A DNA stretch of 64,000 nt from Pseudomonadota bacterium (GTDB taxonomy: Bacteria > Pseudomonadota > Alphaproteobacteria > Micavibrionales > CSBR16-224), in the NCBI GenBank assembly GCA_013285465.1, contig CP053449.1, positions 363,501 through 427,500 on the forward strand. Reading direction: 5' to 3'. The notes under the pieces are model-generated. The model saw only the letters and a program-made list of their open reading frames with translations. It was not told where the DNA came from and ran no database searches. Shown one piece after another: positions 34,806-42,756 of the stretch (position 1 is its first letter; every line of letters starts with the position of its first letter). The position numbers were made by a program, and so were the translations under genes.

Positions 34806-36200
34806 CTATTTACTGATATGCAGCTTGCTGAGCTGGTTGGCGATTTCCTGAAACACATCAACAAGATCATCATTGGTCGGTGCATCGAAATACATACTGT
34901 CATCCGAGGCACAGTTCCGGTAAAAAGTCTTGGTACTGGCGCTGATACCTGATTGGAAGGTTACCGTATAGATACGGACACCATTTGCTTTGATGTTTTC
35001 GCAGGTTTCCTCTAAACGGTCATTCAAATCAGACGGTGTAATGCTGTGTTCACTGGTCTTGCCATAGGCGGAATAGGTCGGATGCATTGTGTTATTACCA
35101 TCGGTCATCATCACAATCGCTTTACGCCAGCGCGGATCATCCCATTCCTCCCCTTCGGTAAAGGGTTCTTCCGGTGAAATCAGACGCCCGCCCCAGGCCA
35201 TACCGATATTGCCGTATGTGTGACCTTGTGCGTTAAGAGCATTGATTGTATCTTCCAGCGTCGTACGGTTATTGGTCAGAGGTACGACTGGTGTCGCGGG
35301 GCAGTTGGTATTCGGGTTACCGCTATACCATTGCGTACATTGATAAACCCAGCCCTGCCCGGAAACCCATTGCCAGCCGTATCTATAACAAGTGCGGGGA
35401 TAACGGTACATCTGCCATTCCACGGGCGGCTCGTCTTCCGTGTCCAGCGGATAATCGCGCGCCAGCACACAGCCATGCCATTGATTGGTTTGGCCGGTAT
35501 TATAGGTGATAGTGCTGGGGTCGGCATAATAATCATCGGTATCCGGTGTGACGACAAAGGCCGTTCCGTATTCCGTACCGTCCGGATTCTCGCCCCATCC
35601 ATAGGGGCCGACATTGACGGAGGAACTATAGGGGACAAGGCCGATTTTTAAGTAATCTTCATCTTCGATCCGGTCGAACATAATCTCCAGAAAGTCATTG
35701 GAGGCCGTCTTCAGTGCTGTGATATTCGACCCGGCCATAGAGCCGGTGACATCAAGCACCAGCACAACTTCCAGACCGGACAGCTCACGCGTGACCTCGG
35801 AAAAAGCGTAAACTTCAACCTGATCTTTCCCGAACAGGCGCATAAATTTCGTGTCAACGCGGGCATGTGCGGTGATGGTCACAACCTGATCATCAATAAC
35901 CATTTCCACATCAAAGGCCGTACCGATTTTTTCTTCAGGATAATTTGCCGCTATGAATGCTTCCATACGCTCTTCCAGCACATCAATATCGCCGGTGGTG
36001 CCGGCAACGGCCAGTGCCGCTTTATCCACGGCATTGCCAAGGCGGTTTTTGACGTTATAGGCCTGTCCCATATCCACGGCCAGCCCGACGGCGGCGACCA
36101 GAACAGGGATGACAATAGCAAAGACCACAGCCGTCGCACCGGAGGTATCGCCGATATATTTGCCGATCATGGACCGGATATTTTTGAATATTTTCTTCAT
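34806..36200 (-). CDS. TadG-like pilus assembly protein with von Willebrand A domain
   Basis: A 464-residue protein. The N-terminus is a TadE/TadG-type helix (GATAVVFAIVIPVLVAAVGLAVDMGQAYNVKNRL, residues 20-53). A VWA domain follows with MIDAS motif DVTGSMAGS near residue 152 and later TDGN and the threonine/aspartate segments. Between the VWA strands is an insert rich in Cys, Trp and Tyr (about residues 240-300). TadG proteins sit in the inner membrane and support Flp pili or surface adhesion. It is the last of three tad-like genes on this strand; no tadA, tadB or cpaF is nearby. Confidence 0.85.
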   Translation of the reverse strand: MKKIFKNIRSMIGKYIGDTSGATAVVFAIVIPVLVAAVGLAVDMGQAYNVKNRLGNAVDKAALAVAGTTGDIDVLEERMEAFIAANYPEEKIGTAFDVEMVIDDQVVTITAHARVDTKFMRLFGKDQVEVYAFSEVTRELSGLEVVLVLDVTGSMAGSNITALKTASNDFLEIMFDRIEDEDYLKIGLVPYSSSVNVGPYGWGENPDGTEYGTAFVVTPDTDDYYADPSTITYNTGQTNQWHGCVLARDYPLDTEDEPPVEWQMYRYPRTCYRYGWQWVSGQGWVYQCTQWYSGNPNTNCPATPVVPLTNNRTTLEDTINALNAQGHTYGNIGMAWGGRLISPEEPFTEGEEWDDPRWRKAIVMMTDGNNTMHPTYSAYGKTSEHSITPSDLNDRLEETCENIKANGVRIYTVTFQSGISASTKTFYRNCASDDSMYFDAPTNDDLVDVFQEIANQLSKLHISK

Positions 36201-36227
36201 AGCGATTCATCTCCCGGGAGGACGGTT

Positions 36228-36800
36228 CTACTCTCTTTGTACAAAGGAAGAGACGCGTCCGCGTACAAAAGCCGTTTCCTGCATATTAATAGGATCAACA
36301 ATGACATTGGAAAAACGCGGCTGATAGGTATAAACAACCGTCACCGCGACAATGCCTTCATTCTCTTTTCCCAGACCTTCGGAAAGCGTTTCAATATTCG
36401 CGACCGGGTCCATGTCGAATGTATCACGCCACTGGATTGTCGGGGTGGCATCTTCACCGACAAAGCGGATGCCGACAACATCAATACCAAAACTGTCAAT
36501 TGCGTAAGGCTCCATGCTTAAATGTGCTGCTTCAATAAATTCGTCCAGCATATCGTCCGATAAGGTTTTTTCGCGGGCAATCAGGTCGGAGGCAATATGC
36601 GCAGCGGAAATCAGTTTCTTGTTTACCAGCAAGCCCTGTCCGGCATCGAAGGAGCCCATCAACATTGTCATCAAAAGCGGAAACAGCATTGCGGTTTCAA
36701 TCACGATGTTACCGCGGTCGTCTTTTGCCCAGCGGCGGCATAATCGCCCCACACGCTGTTTTATGAGCGTTGCCGCTATTTTTGCGCTATTCAAAAGCAT
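36228..36800 (-). CDS. TadE-family pilus assembly protein
   Basis: A 190-residue pseudopilin-like protein. After a basic N-terminus, the TadE helix DDRGNIVIETAMLFPLLMTMLMGSFDAGQGLLVNKK lies near residues 25-60 and holds the conserved Glu. The rest is a periplasmic beta-rich domain with a VTVVYTYQPRFSN strand. The gene overlaps the upstream tadE-like gene by 14 bases. It is a minor pilin candidate of a Flp/Tad system. Confidence 0.82.
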   Translation of the reverse strand: MLLNSAKIAATLIKQRVGRLCRRWAKDDRGNIVIETAMLFPLLMTMLMGSFDAGQGLLVNKKLISAAHIASDLIAREKTLSDDMLDEFIEAAHLSMEPYAIDSFGIDVVGIRFVGEDATPTIQWRDTFDMDPVANIETLSEGLGKENEGIVAVTVVYTYQPRFSNVIVDPINMQETAFVRGRVSSFVQRE

Positions 36801-37317
36801 AGGGTTCGTTCCTCAATACAACTGTGGCCATATGGGTGTACACATTTTCAACAGGGCCGCTATCCAGAATATGACCGATCAAGGGCGTCATGAAATTGTA
36901 ACGATAGGCAAGGCGCACCAGTACCGTACTTTCAACACCGCCGGGGGCAAAGCCTTGACTGACCAGATTGCCGTCTTCGTCAAATTGCGGTTCGTAATCG
37001 GCGACGCTGTAAAAGCTGTCTTCCGGAATTTCAATGACTTCATAACTGACACCGTCGCAATCAACAATAACGCTGATCGTACTGCACAACCGCTCTTGAA
37101 AAACGGTCAGCGGGTCACCTGATTTTTGTGCTTCTCCCGTGCGGATCACACGGGCGGCATCATGTGCCGCACCTTCAAGCGCCATACCTGTTGCAAAAAA
37201 CAGGCAGAATTCCAGAATGCCGATAATGGTGATAAAAAACGGCGCGGCAACCAGTGCAAATTCAATTGCAACGGCACCGTCTTCGTTTTTTGTCCATAAT
37301 TTCGGCAATTTTATCAT
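36787..37317 (-). CDS. TadE-family pilus assembly protein
   Basis: A 176-residue protein. KNEDGAVAIEFALVAAPFFITIIGILEFCLFFATGMALEGAAHDAARVIRTGEAQ is a textbook TadE signature with the conserved Glu in the helix. The periplasmic part contains two Cys and ends with a MTPLIG-type strand. It is the first gene of the three-gene tad cluster, with the next gene overlapping it. Confidence 0.86.
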   Translation of the reverse strand: MIKLPKLWTKNEDGAVAIEFALVAAPFFITIIGILEFCLFFATGMALEGAAHDAARVIRTGEAQKSGDPLTVFQERLCSTISVIVDCDGVSYEVIEIPEDSFYSVADYEPQFDEDGNLVSQGFAPGGVESTVLVRLAYRYNFMTPLIGHILDSGPVENVYTHMATVVLRNEPYAFE

Positions 37318-37627
37318 AGGTTTTGCTCTTCCTTGTTTTTATGCGCCGCATTCATAACATAGCATGCGAATCACATTCCCTCTATATGCAGTCGACAATG
37401 CATATCCTCCATTGTAAGCCCAACACAGCAAACAAATCATTAAATTTCATTAGGATACAGATATAAACTGTAACGAATTTTATCTAGTTTTTTTCTATTT
37501 TTCCTTTCTCTCGGTTTTTGTAAGCTGTATCTCTCCTGTTTTAGGGCGTTTGTTTTTGTTTCATCCTGTGCGAAGATGCTCTTATAGTGGTTTGTCGTAC
37601 CGGACAATCAAAAAGAAGGTTTTTGAA
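37318..37627. other. 310-base AT-rich intergenic region
   Basis: This gap separates the divergent tadE-like gene and crcB. It contains an inverted repeat at 37384-37405, a short IR TACAG/CTGTA near 37456-37472, and a TATAGT box near 37585 that could serve crcB. I see no gene, tRNA or riboswitch here. The fluoride-riboswitch consensus expected before some crcB genes is not recognisable. Confidence 0.5.
37384..37405. promoter_or_regulatory. inverted repeat upstream of the tad genes
   Basis: ATATGCA (37384-37390) and TGCATAT (37399-37405) are exact inverted repeats separated by 8 bases. They lie about 70-90 bases upstream of the first tadE-like start. This is a possible operator; no regulator is assigned. 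Confidence 0.35.
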
Positions 37628-38023
37628 ATGTTTAGCACCCTTTCGGTTTCAGCAATTCTGTCCGTCTCATGCGGCGGTGCGATCGGTGCTGCGTTGCGGT
37701 ATATTTGCGCGGTGATGATGAATCGCGAGATTTTTCCGTTCGGTACGGTGGCAGTGAATATCGCCGGCTCTTTTGTGATGGGGGCATTTGCCGCGTGGCT
37801 TTTATCGCGTCCGGAAAACACCGTCCAGGCTGAAAATATACGTCTGTTTCTTGCTGTCGGTCTACTGGGCGGTTTTACAACCTTTTCGGCCTTCTCTCTT
37901 GAAACCATGAAAATGTTTCAGACTGGGTTTTCAGCGCTGGGGGTTTCTTATGTGGCATTATCGGTTTTTGGCTCACTTGCGGCGGTTTTCCTGGGCTATG
38001 CCGTGATGCGTGGTGCCGGATGA
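37628..38023 (+). CDS. crcB: fluoride ion transporter CrcB/Fluc
   Basis: A 131-residue, four-helix dual-topology channel. The family signatures are GGAIGAALRY at the start, GTVAVNIAGSFVMG (the conserved Asn) and GLLGGFTTFSAFSLET (the Phe-box and GGxTTFSTF motif). It exports fluoride passively. The start at 37628 is chosen because residues upstream in the frame (to 37550) are not part of the family. The next gene begins 30 bases after the stop. Confidence 0.93.
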   Translation: MFSTLSVSAILSVSCGGAIGAALRYICAVMMNREIFPFGTVAVNIAGSFVMGAFAAWLLSRPENTVQAENIRLFLAVGLLGGFTTFSAFSLETMKMFQTGFSALGVSYVALSVFGSLAAVFLGYAVMRGAG

Positions 38024-38053
38024 TTGCAGATCAATAAAAAGAAAGAAAAAAAT

Positions 38054-39070
38054 ATGTCGGATCAAGGTGTGCAGACACGGGTTGTGGAAGAAAAAGATGA
38101 CGGTATGCGTCTGGATCGCTGGTTCTTACAGCATTTTCCCAATCTGAAATTCGGACATTTGCAAAAACTGTTGCGCGGCGGACAAATCCGCGTGGATGGC
38201 GGGCGGGTCAAAAGCGGTTCGCGGCTTGAAACAGGGCAGACCGTGCGTATCCCGCCTTTGGATGCGCTGGCCGCCAACCCCGTAAAGAAGAATGTCAAAA
38301 CAACAGACTATAAACTGGATGAAGAAGATCGCGCCTTGCTGGCCTCATTCGTGCTGTATGAAGATGATGATGTGCTGGCCGTCAATAAACCTGCGGGGCT
38401 GGCCTCACAGGGGGGCAGCCGTCAGAAACGCCATCTGGACGGTATTCTGGCGGCTGATGCGCGGGAAAAAGGAATTGACCGGCCGCATCTGGTCCACCGT
38501 CTTGATCTGGAAACATCGGGCGTTTGTCTGGTTGCAAAAAATGCGGCTGTTGCCCGCAAACTGGGTGATGCGTTTCGCGGGCATAAGCTGCAGAAATATT
38601 ACTGGGCTGTTTGTCTGGGTGTGCCGGAGGAAACAGAAGGCGAGATTGTCGCCCCGATCGCCAAGAAAAGCATACGCGGCGGTGACGCAATGGAAGTTGA
38701 TCCGGAATTCGGCAAATCCTCGCGGACTGTCTATGCGGTAGCGGATCGTCTGGGAAACAGCGCGGCATGGGTGGTGTTTTCGCCTCTGACGGGACGGACG
38801 CATCAGATCCGTGTGCATGCGGCTTATATGGGTTGCCCGCTGATTGGTGATACAAAATATGCCTCGCTGGAGGAAGAAGAGCGCTTTCAGGATGTGATGC
38901 AGGAGGAAGACCCGCCGCTGCATCTGCATGCACGCCGCCTGATTGTGCCGAAAAGTGTTTTGGGGAAGCGGGCGCTTGATATTACGGCACCTTTGCCGGA
39001 TCATATGCGCCGGACATGTAAAAAATTCGGATTTACCGAAGATGCCACCATGGAAGAGGCGCTGTTATAG
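38054..39070 (+). CDS. rluC: RluC/RluD-family 23S rRNA pseudouridine synthase
   Basis: A 338-residue enzyme. The S4 RNA-binding domain covers residues 10-75 (RLDRWFLQHFPNLKFGHLQKLLRGGQIRVDG). The catalytic domain has HRLDLETSG with the catalytic Asp (D151), LTGRTHQIRVHAAYMGCPLIGDTKYA and LHLHARRL. RluC-like rather than RluD-like placement is inferred from the crcB-rluC neighbourhood. The ATG at 38054 is taken over an upstream TTG (38024) because the frame upstream is only Lys-rich junk and the family starts here. Confidence 0.9.
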   Translation: MSDQGVQTRVVEEKDDGMRLDRWFLQHFPNLKFGHLQKLLRGGQIRVDGGRVKSGSRLETGQTVRIPPLDALAANPVKKNVKTTDYKLDEEDRALLASFVLYEDDDVLAVNKPAGLASQGGSRQKRHLDGILAADAREKGIDRPHLVHRLDLETSGVCLVAKNAAVARKLGDAFRGHKLQKYYWAVCLGVPEETEGEIVAPIAKKSIRGGDAMEVDPEFGKSSRTVYAVADRLGNSAAWVVFSPLTGRTHQIRVHAAYMGCPLIGDTKYASLEEEERFQDVMQEEDPPLHLHARRLIVPKSVLGKRALDITAPLPDHMRRTCKKFGFTEDATMEEALL

Positions 39071-39077
39071 GGGCTAT

Positions 39078-40610
39078 ATGGGACAGTTTTTACGTTATAT
39101 GAGTGTTATTTTACTGCGTCTGGTCATTGTGCTGGTTGTACTGACCGGCCTTTCTTATGTCGGATTACTGCTGTATCTGAATTTCAATGACTGGCCCGAA
39201 CTGATTGCCAGTAAAAGCCAGAGGGAATGGGGGCGTAAGGTTATGATCGCCGGGCCTATTTACACGGGATTTAATCCGAACAGCCCGCGCCTGATTTTCA
39301 GCGATATCACAATCGGACCGGGCAAGGAAGACAAGATCACGGTTCACGCGGAAAGCGGCGTTATGATGCTGCATGATATTTATACGATTTTCCGCCGTCA
39401 CGACCAGATCAAAAAAGTCGTCGTCACATTGGAACTGAACGGGGTTTCGGTGAATGAAAAACCTGTCGGCACATCAAAGCTGAATATCGTTTATGAACAG
39501 GAAAAATGGCGGGTTGATCCGTTTGAAATCGGTATCGGCAAGGGCGGTATTACCGGTACGGCGCAGATAGAAAAAGACCGTTTTGATATGAAGGCGGTTG
39601 CCGCTGATGTGGATTTCGGCTCTTTTCTGGATGAAGAAGAGGCTGTGCTGAACGCCGAAATGACGGTGACGAGCGGCCTGACGGAAGAGGGCACGACGCT
39701 GATGTCCGTCAAACCGTTGGAGATACGCTATGCGGGCGGCGGTTTTTCCGGTGCGGTAACGGCGGATGAACAGCAGATGAAGATGACGGGAACATTATCG
39801 GATATTGATTATCTGAAACTGGCGGAGAAATCCGAACAGTTGCGGGACGTGCTCTCGCCCGAAGTAAGAGAGGCGCTTTCCGGAAAGTTGAGCGGGGATA
39901 TTCTATGGCAGCATGCGCAGGAAGGAGAGGAACAGGCACATCTGCAAATTGCGCCCTTACGGATTAAGGCGGCTGCAGGCAGTTTTTCCGGGTCATGTTC
40001 TTATAATGAGGAAGTGCTGCATTTGAAGGGAGAGCTGCAGGATGTTGATTACGGGCGGTTTTTCGAAGAGGTTGACGGAAAGCTGGATGCTGATCTGGAT
40101 CTGTCCGCCGCTTATGCCGCGCCGGGAGCTTTGACGGGAAAAGTCGTGATCCGTGCGGGAGAGGGCAGTATTCAGGGAAATGTGATTGATCTGTGGTCAG
40201 GGGATCTGGTGACGGCATTGCAAAATACGACAATCGGAAAAAATACGCCATTTTCCTGTGCGGTCGGGGTCTTTACGGTTGCGGACGGTATTGCCACCGG
40301 GCCGATGGTGCTGGATACGGAGAAGACCGTCATTCACGGGCGCGGCAGTATCAATCTGATTGCGCAAAGCTATGATTTGACTTTTTATCCGCAGCCCAAA
40401 CAGAAACAGGAAGGGGCGATGAACCTAGCCGCACCTTTGCGTATCACAGGCCCATGGGAATCCCCTGAAATCGCACCGGAAACAACAGGTATGATTATGA
40501 AGCTGGGCGGCATGCTGACAGGCAGCAATCTTGGCGAAATGCCTGTGGCGCCGGCAGGGAAAGATTTCTGTGCGGCGTTACTGGAAGGTGAGAAGGCGGC
40601 AGGGCAATGA
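39078..40610 (+). CDS. AsmA-like envelope protein
   Basis: A 510-residue protein with an N-terminal anchor (residues 8-32) and a long beta-rich periplasmic domain. It ends with the AsmA_2-like segment: VIHGRGSINLIAQSYDLTFYPQPKQ, then APLRITGPWESPEIAPE. Proteins of this family are repeating-beta-groove, bridge-like factors that affect outer-membrane lipid and protein homeostasis. It starts 7 bases after the rluC stop and its own stop overlaps the ATP12 gene (ATGA), so it is an integral part of this operon. The longer frame to 38943 lies inside rluC and was rejected. Confidence 0.78.
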   Translation: MGQFLRYMSVILLRLVIVLVVLTGLSYVGLLLYLNFNDWPELIASKSQREWGRKVMIAGPIYTGFNPNSPRLIFSDITIGPGKEDKITVHAESGVMMLHDIYTIFRRHDQIKKVVVTLELNGVSVNEKPVGTSKLNIVYEQEKWRVDPFEIGIGKGGITGTAQIEKDRFDMKAVAADVDFGSFLDEEEAVLNAEMTVTSGLTEEGTTLMSVKPLEIRYAGGGFSGAVTADEQQMKMTGTLSDIDYLKLAEKSEQLRDVLSPEVREALSGKLSGDILWQHAQEGEEQAHLQIAPLRIKAAAGSFSGSCSYNEEVLHLKGELQDVDYGRFFEEVDGKLDADLDLSAAYAAPGALTGKVVIRAGEGSIQGNVIDLWSGDLVTALQNTTIGKNTPFSCAVGVFTVADGIATGPMVLDTEKTVIHGRGSINLIAQSYDLTFYPQPKQKQEGAMNLAAPLRITGPWESPEIAPETTGMIMKLGGMLTGSNLGEMPVAPAGKDFCAALLEGEKAAGQ

Positions 40611-41293
40611 AACGTTTTTATAAATCCGTCACGCTGGAAAAAGAACCCGGCGGATATGGTGTTTTTCTGGACGGAAGGCCGGTCAAAACGCCGCTGCGTA
40701 AAATATTGCTGTTGCCGTATGAAGGCCTTGCTGCAAAAGTCGCCGCAGAATGGGATGCGCAAAAAGAGACAATCAATATCCATGATATGCGGATCACGCA
40801 ACTGTCCTATACTTATGCCGATAAGGCGGAAGACGAAAAAGACGGTATTATTGCCGAGCTACTGCCATATATCGAGACGGAGCTGATTTGCTATCCTGTA
40901 CCGCATCCTGCGGATTTGCAAAAAAAACAGCAAAAACTATGGCAGCCGCTTATGCAGGAATTTACAGCGAAAACAGGCATCACGCTAAAAACCGTGACAG
41001 AGATCACGGGTGCGGCAAATGGCGCGGATGAAATGGCGGCATTTGAAGCCGTGCTGCGGAAAGAGGATGGTATCACCCTGACAGCCGTGCAGGCGGCGGT
41101 GCCGCTATTGGGATCGGCGGTTCTGGGTTATGCGCTGGCAAAGAAATGGATCACGCCGGCGGCGGCGCATGAGGCGGCACTGGTTGAAGAACTCTATCAG
41201 GCTGAAAATTGGGGCGATGATGAAGAAGCCGCAAAAAAACGTGCGGAACTGCTTGTAAATCTTGAAGCGGTTGACGCTTTTACGGCAGTTTAG
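40607..41293 (+). CDS. ATP12-family F1-ATPase assembly chaperone
   Basis: A 228-residue protein related to mitochondrial ATP12, which shields the F1 alpha subunit. The N-terminal GYGVFLDGRPVKTPLRKIL is the family's typical start, followed by AAEWDAQKETINIHDMRITQL. The helical C-terminal domain contains LTAVQAAVPLLGSAVLGYALAKKWI and EDWG-like AENWGDDEEAAKKR. This family is characteristic of alphaproteobacteria and mitochondria. The start overlaps the AsmA-like stop. It is convergent with the response regulator, with a 4-base overlap. Confidence 0.92.
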   Translation: MKRFYKSVTLEKEPGGYGVFLDGRPVKTPLRKILLLPYEGLAAKVAAEWDAQKETINIHDMRITQLSYTYADKAEDEKDGIIAELLPYIETELICYPVPHPADLQKKQQKLWQPLMQEFTAKTGITLKTVTEITGAANGADEMAAFEAVLRKEDGITLTAVQAAVPLLGSAVLGYALAKKWITPAAAHEAALVEELYQAENWGDDEEAAKKRAELLVNLEAVDAFTAV

Positions 41294-41844
41294 TTTTGTT
41301 GTTGTTGCCGCTGTTGCGCGGCGGAGGTCGTCGGGCTCATCACCATACGGCGGTCATAGCCTTCAAACGGCTTTTCTTTAAGACGTCTGTCAGGACCGAC
41401 ATAGCCAAGATTGCCTTCCTCATCCGTGAAATGCACAAAGGGGCGCGGTTTTTCAATCAGCCGTTCAATCCGCGATGCCAGATCTTTGGCGGAAAAAGGT
41501 TTCACCAGATAATCGGAAACGCCGTTATCGCGCGACAGGAAGACGCGCCGTTCATGGCCGGATCCTGCCGTCATCAAAATGGGCACAAAAGGATTGGGAG
41601 AGCGCGGATTGGTACGGATTTCCCGCACCAGCTGAATGCCCTGATCGGGAACGCCCATCCAGTCAATAATCAGCAGATCATGGTTTCCGCGGACAAATTT
41701 CTCGAACCCTTCCTGTTTGGAATAGGCCGGAAAAACATTGATCTCCGGCACGCCCAGAAGACGTAGAACACCTTGGAAAAGTTGAAATAAAGGGGTTGAA
41801 CTTTCGACAACAAGAACTTTAACTGTATCTAATTCATATGCCAT
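41290..41844 (-). CDS. CheY-like single-domain response regulator
   Basis: A 184-residue protein. The receiver domain occupies residues 8-130, with phospho-acceptor D61 (LLIIDWMG), the T/A switch residue in ILMTAGS and the conserved Lys in DYLVKPFSA. The acidic pocket has Glu in VVESS instead of two Asp. The C-terminal tail contains two GPDRR/GYDRR-type repeats followed by a Gln-rich end. No output domain is present, so it probably acts by protein contact. The start region faces the FNR-box gap. The cognate kinase is not in the window. Confidence 0.86.
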   Translation of the reverse strand: MAYELDTVKVLVVESSTPLFQLFQGVLRLLGVPEINVFPAYSKQEGFEKFVRGNHDLLIIDWMGVPDQGIQLVREIRTNPRSPNPFVPILMTAGSGHERRVFLSRDNGVSDYLVKPFSAKDLASRIERLIEKPRPFVHFTDEEGNLGYVGPDRRLKEKPFEGYDRRMVMSPTTSAAQQRQQQQN

Positions 41845-41962
41845 GATCGGCGAAATACTCCGTAATGTTGCAAACCGAATATAAACTTAAAAATATGTTA
41901 GATTTTTATTATAGCATGAGTTTTTACATAAGGAAATATTTTTCTCATTTAACGCATTTTTC

Positions 41963-41976
41963 TTGATTTAAATCAA
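41963..41976. promoter_or_regulatory. FNR/FixK-type binding site
   Basis: TTGATTTAAATCAA is a perfect match to the FNR consensus TTGAT-N4-ATCAA. It lies about 150 bases before the gene at 42122 and 120 bases before the divergent response regulator. Its centre is 41.5-42.5 bases upstream of the start predicted from the -10 box at 41999-42004, the class II activation distance. Confidence 0.7.
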
Positions 41977-41998
41977 TTGAATAGTTGCACTTGCAGTC

Positions 41999-42004
41999 TA
42001 TAGA
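41999..42004 (+). promoter_or_regulatory. -10 element of a predicted FNR-dependent promoter
   Basis: TATAGA at 41999-42004 (continuing AT) predicts transcription from about 42011. There is no good -35; the FNR box at 41963-41976 occupies the activator position. A hairpin GCGGTGA/TCACTGC (about 42064-42091) lies in the predicted 5' leader. Confidence 0.5.
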
Positions 42005-42121
42005 ATATGGTTTACAATGGTAAGATAAAAGTGATTTACAAAACTGAGTCGCAAGCGGCTGTGCGGTGACGTTGCTATATCACTGCACATATATTTATGA
42101 AAGATTTAAGGTGTCGTCACG

Positions 42122-42664
42122 ATGGCGGGTATTTCCAACCAAACAAAATTGCGCCGTGCGGAAAAAATCGTTCCGCCCAATGTGCTGAAAAAGAAAGTCG
42201 GTCATGGCGGCTTTGATAAAAAGAAAATCGAAAAAGCGCAAGATCTGATCGAACATAACGATATTGACTTTACGCCGATTGCGCAGGAACTGCTGGATGA
42301 GCTGCAAACAATCATAACCGAGATTGAGACCGGCAAAGTGGAGGGGGAAAGAGCGATTGAAAAATTGTTCTTCCCGGCAATGCAGCTGCGGGCACAGGGC
42401 GGCATGTTCCAATATCCGCTGGTATCAAAAATCTGTGATGTGCTGATCAATTTCATGGAAACGGTTGAAAAACCCGATAGTGATGCGATGGAAATTGTTA
42501 TGGCTCATCATAGAACGCTGACCGCTATTCTGGCCAAGGATATGAAGGGTAAAAATTTTGCAGGCGGTGCAGGCGGTGATCTGTGCAAGGCCTTATCCGA
42601 TGCCTGTGCGCGATACCACAAAAAACATGTGGCATCGCAGAAAAACGAAACGTCTTTAAAATAG
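42122..42664 (+). CDS. conserved-looking helical protein of unknown function, 180 aa
   Basis: Predicted mainly helical and cytosolic. The N-terminus (residues 1-40) is Lys-rich. The core has ELLDELQTIITEIETGKV, FFPAMQLRAQGGMFQYPLVSKICDVLINFME and MEIVMAHHRTLTAILAKDMKG, with a prominent HH pair in a helix, then a Gly-rich linker and a Lys-rich tail. Its position divergent from a CheY-like regulator and its four-helix look suggest a two-component partner, for example an Hpt-like or CheZ-like protein, but no signature is conclusive. The upstream promoter appears FNR-dependent. Confidence 0.68.
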   Translation: MAGISNQTKLRRAEKIVPPNVLKKKVGHGGFDKKKIEKAQDLIEHNDIDFTPIAQELLDELQTIITEIETGKVEGERAIEKLFFPAMQLRAQGGMFQYPLVSKICDVLINFMETVEKPDSDAMEIVMAHHRTLTAILAKDMKGKNFAGGAGGDLCKALSDACARYHKKHVASQKNETSLK

Positions 42665-42683
42665 AGCAGTGTGTGTGTTGAAA

Positions 42684-42709
42684 CCGCGCGGGATTGTCCC
42701 GCAGGCGGC
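42684..42709. other. stable hairpin between two genes
   Basis: GCGGGA and TCCCGC flank a TTG loop, and CCGC/GCGG extends the stem past a 2-base bulge. It lies just after the stop of the 180-residue protein and about 50 bases before the acyl-CoA dehydrogenase start. Only a weak T-run (ctttgtgat) follows, so it may be an inefficient terminator or an mRNA-stability element. Confidence 0.4.
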
Positions 42710-42756
42710 TTTGTGATATATCTCGTCTTTATTTTTAAAGGAAGTGAGGCCACGCC

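Noticed and set aside
37540..37627. Fluoride riboswitch before crcB
   Set aside because: The region was checked for the conserved GGCGAUGG...pseudoknot pattern and none is recognisable.
41891..41965. Short 23-codon open frame in the FNR-box gap
   Set aside because: No ribosome site, AT-rich, and it overlaps the regulatory region; not supported as a gene.
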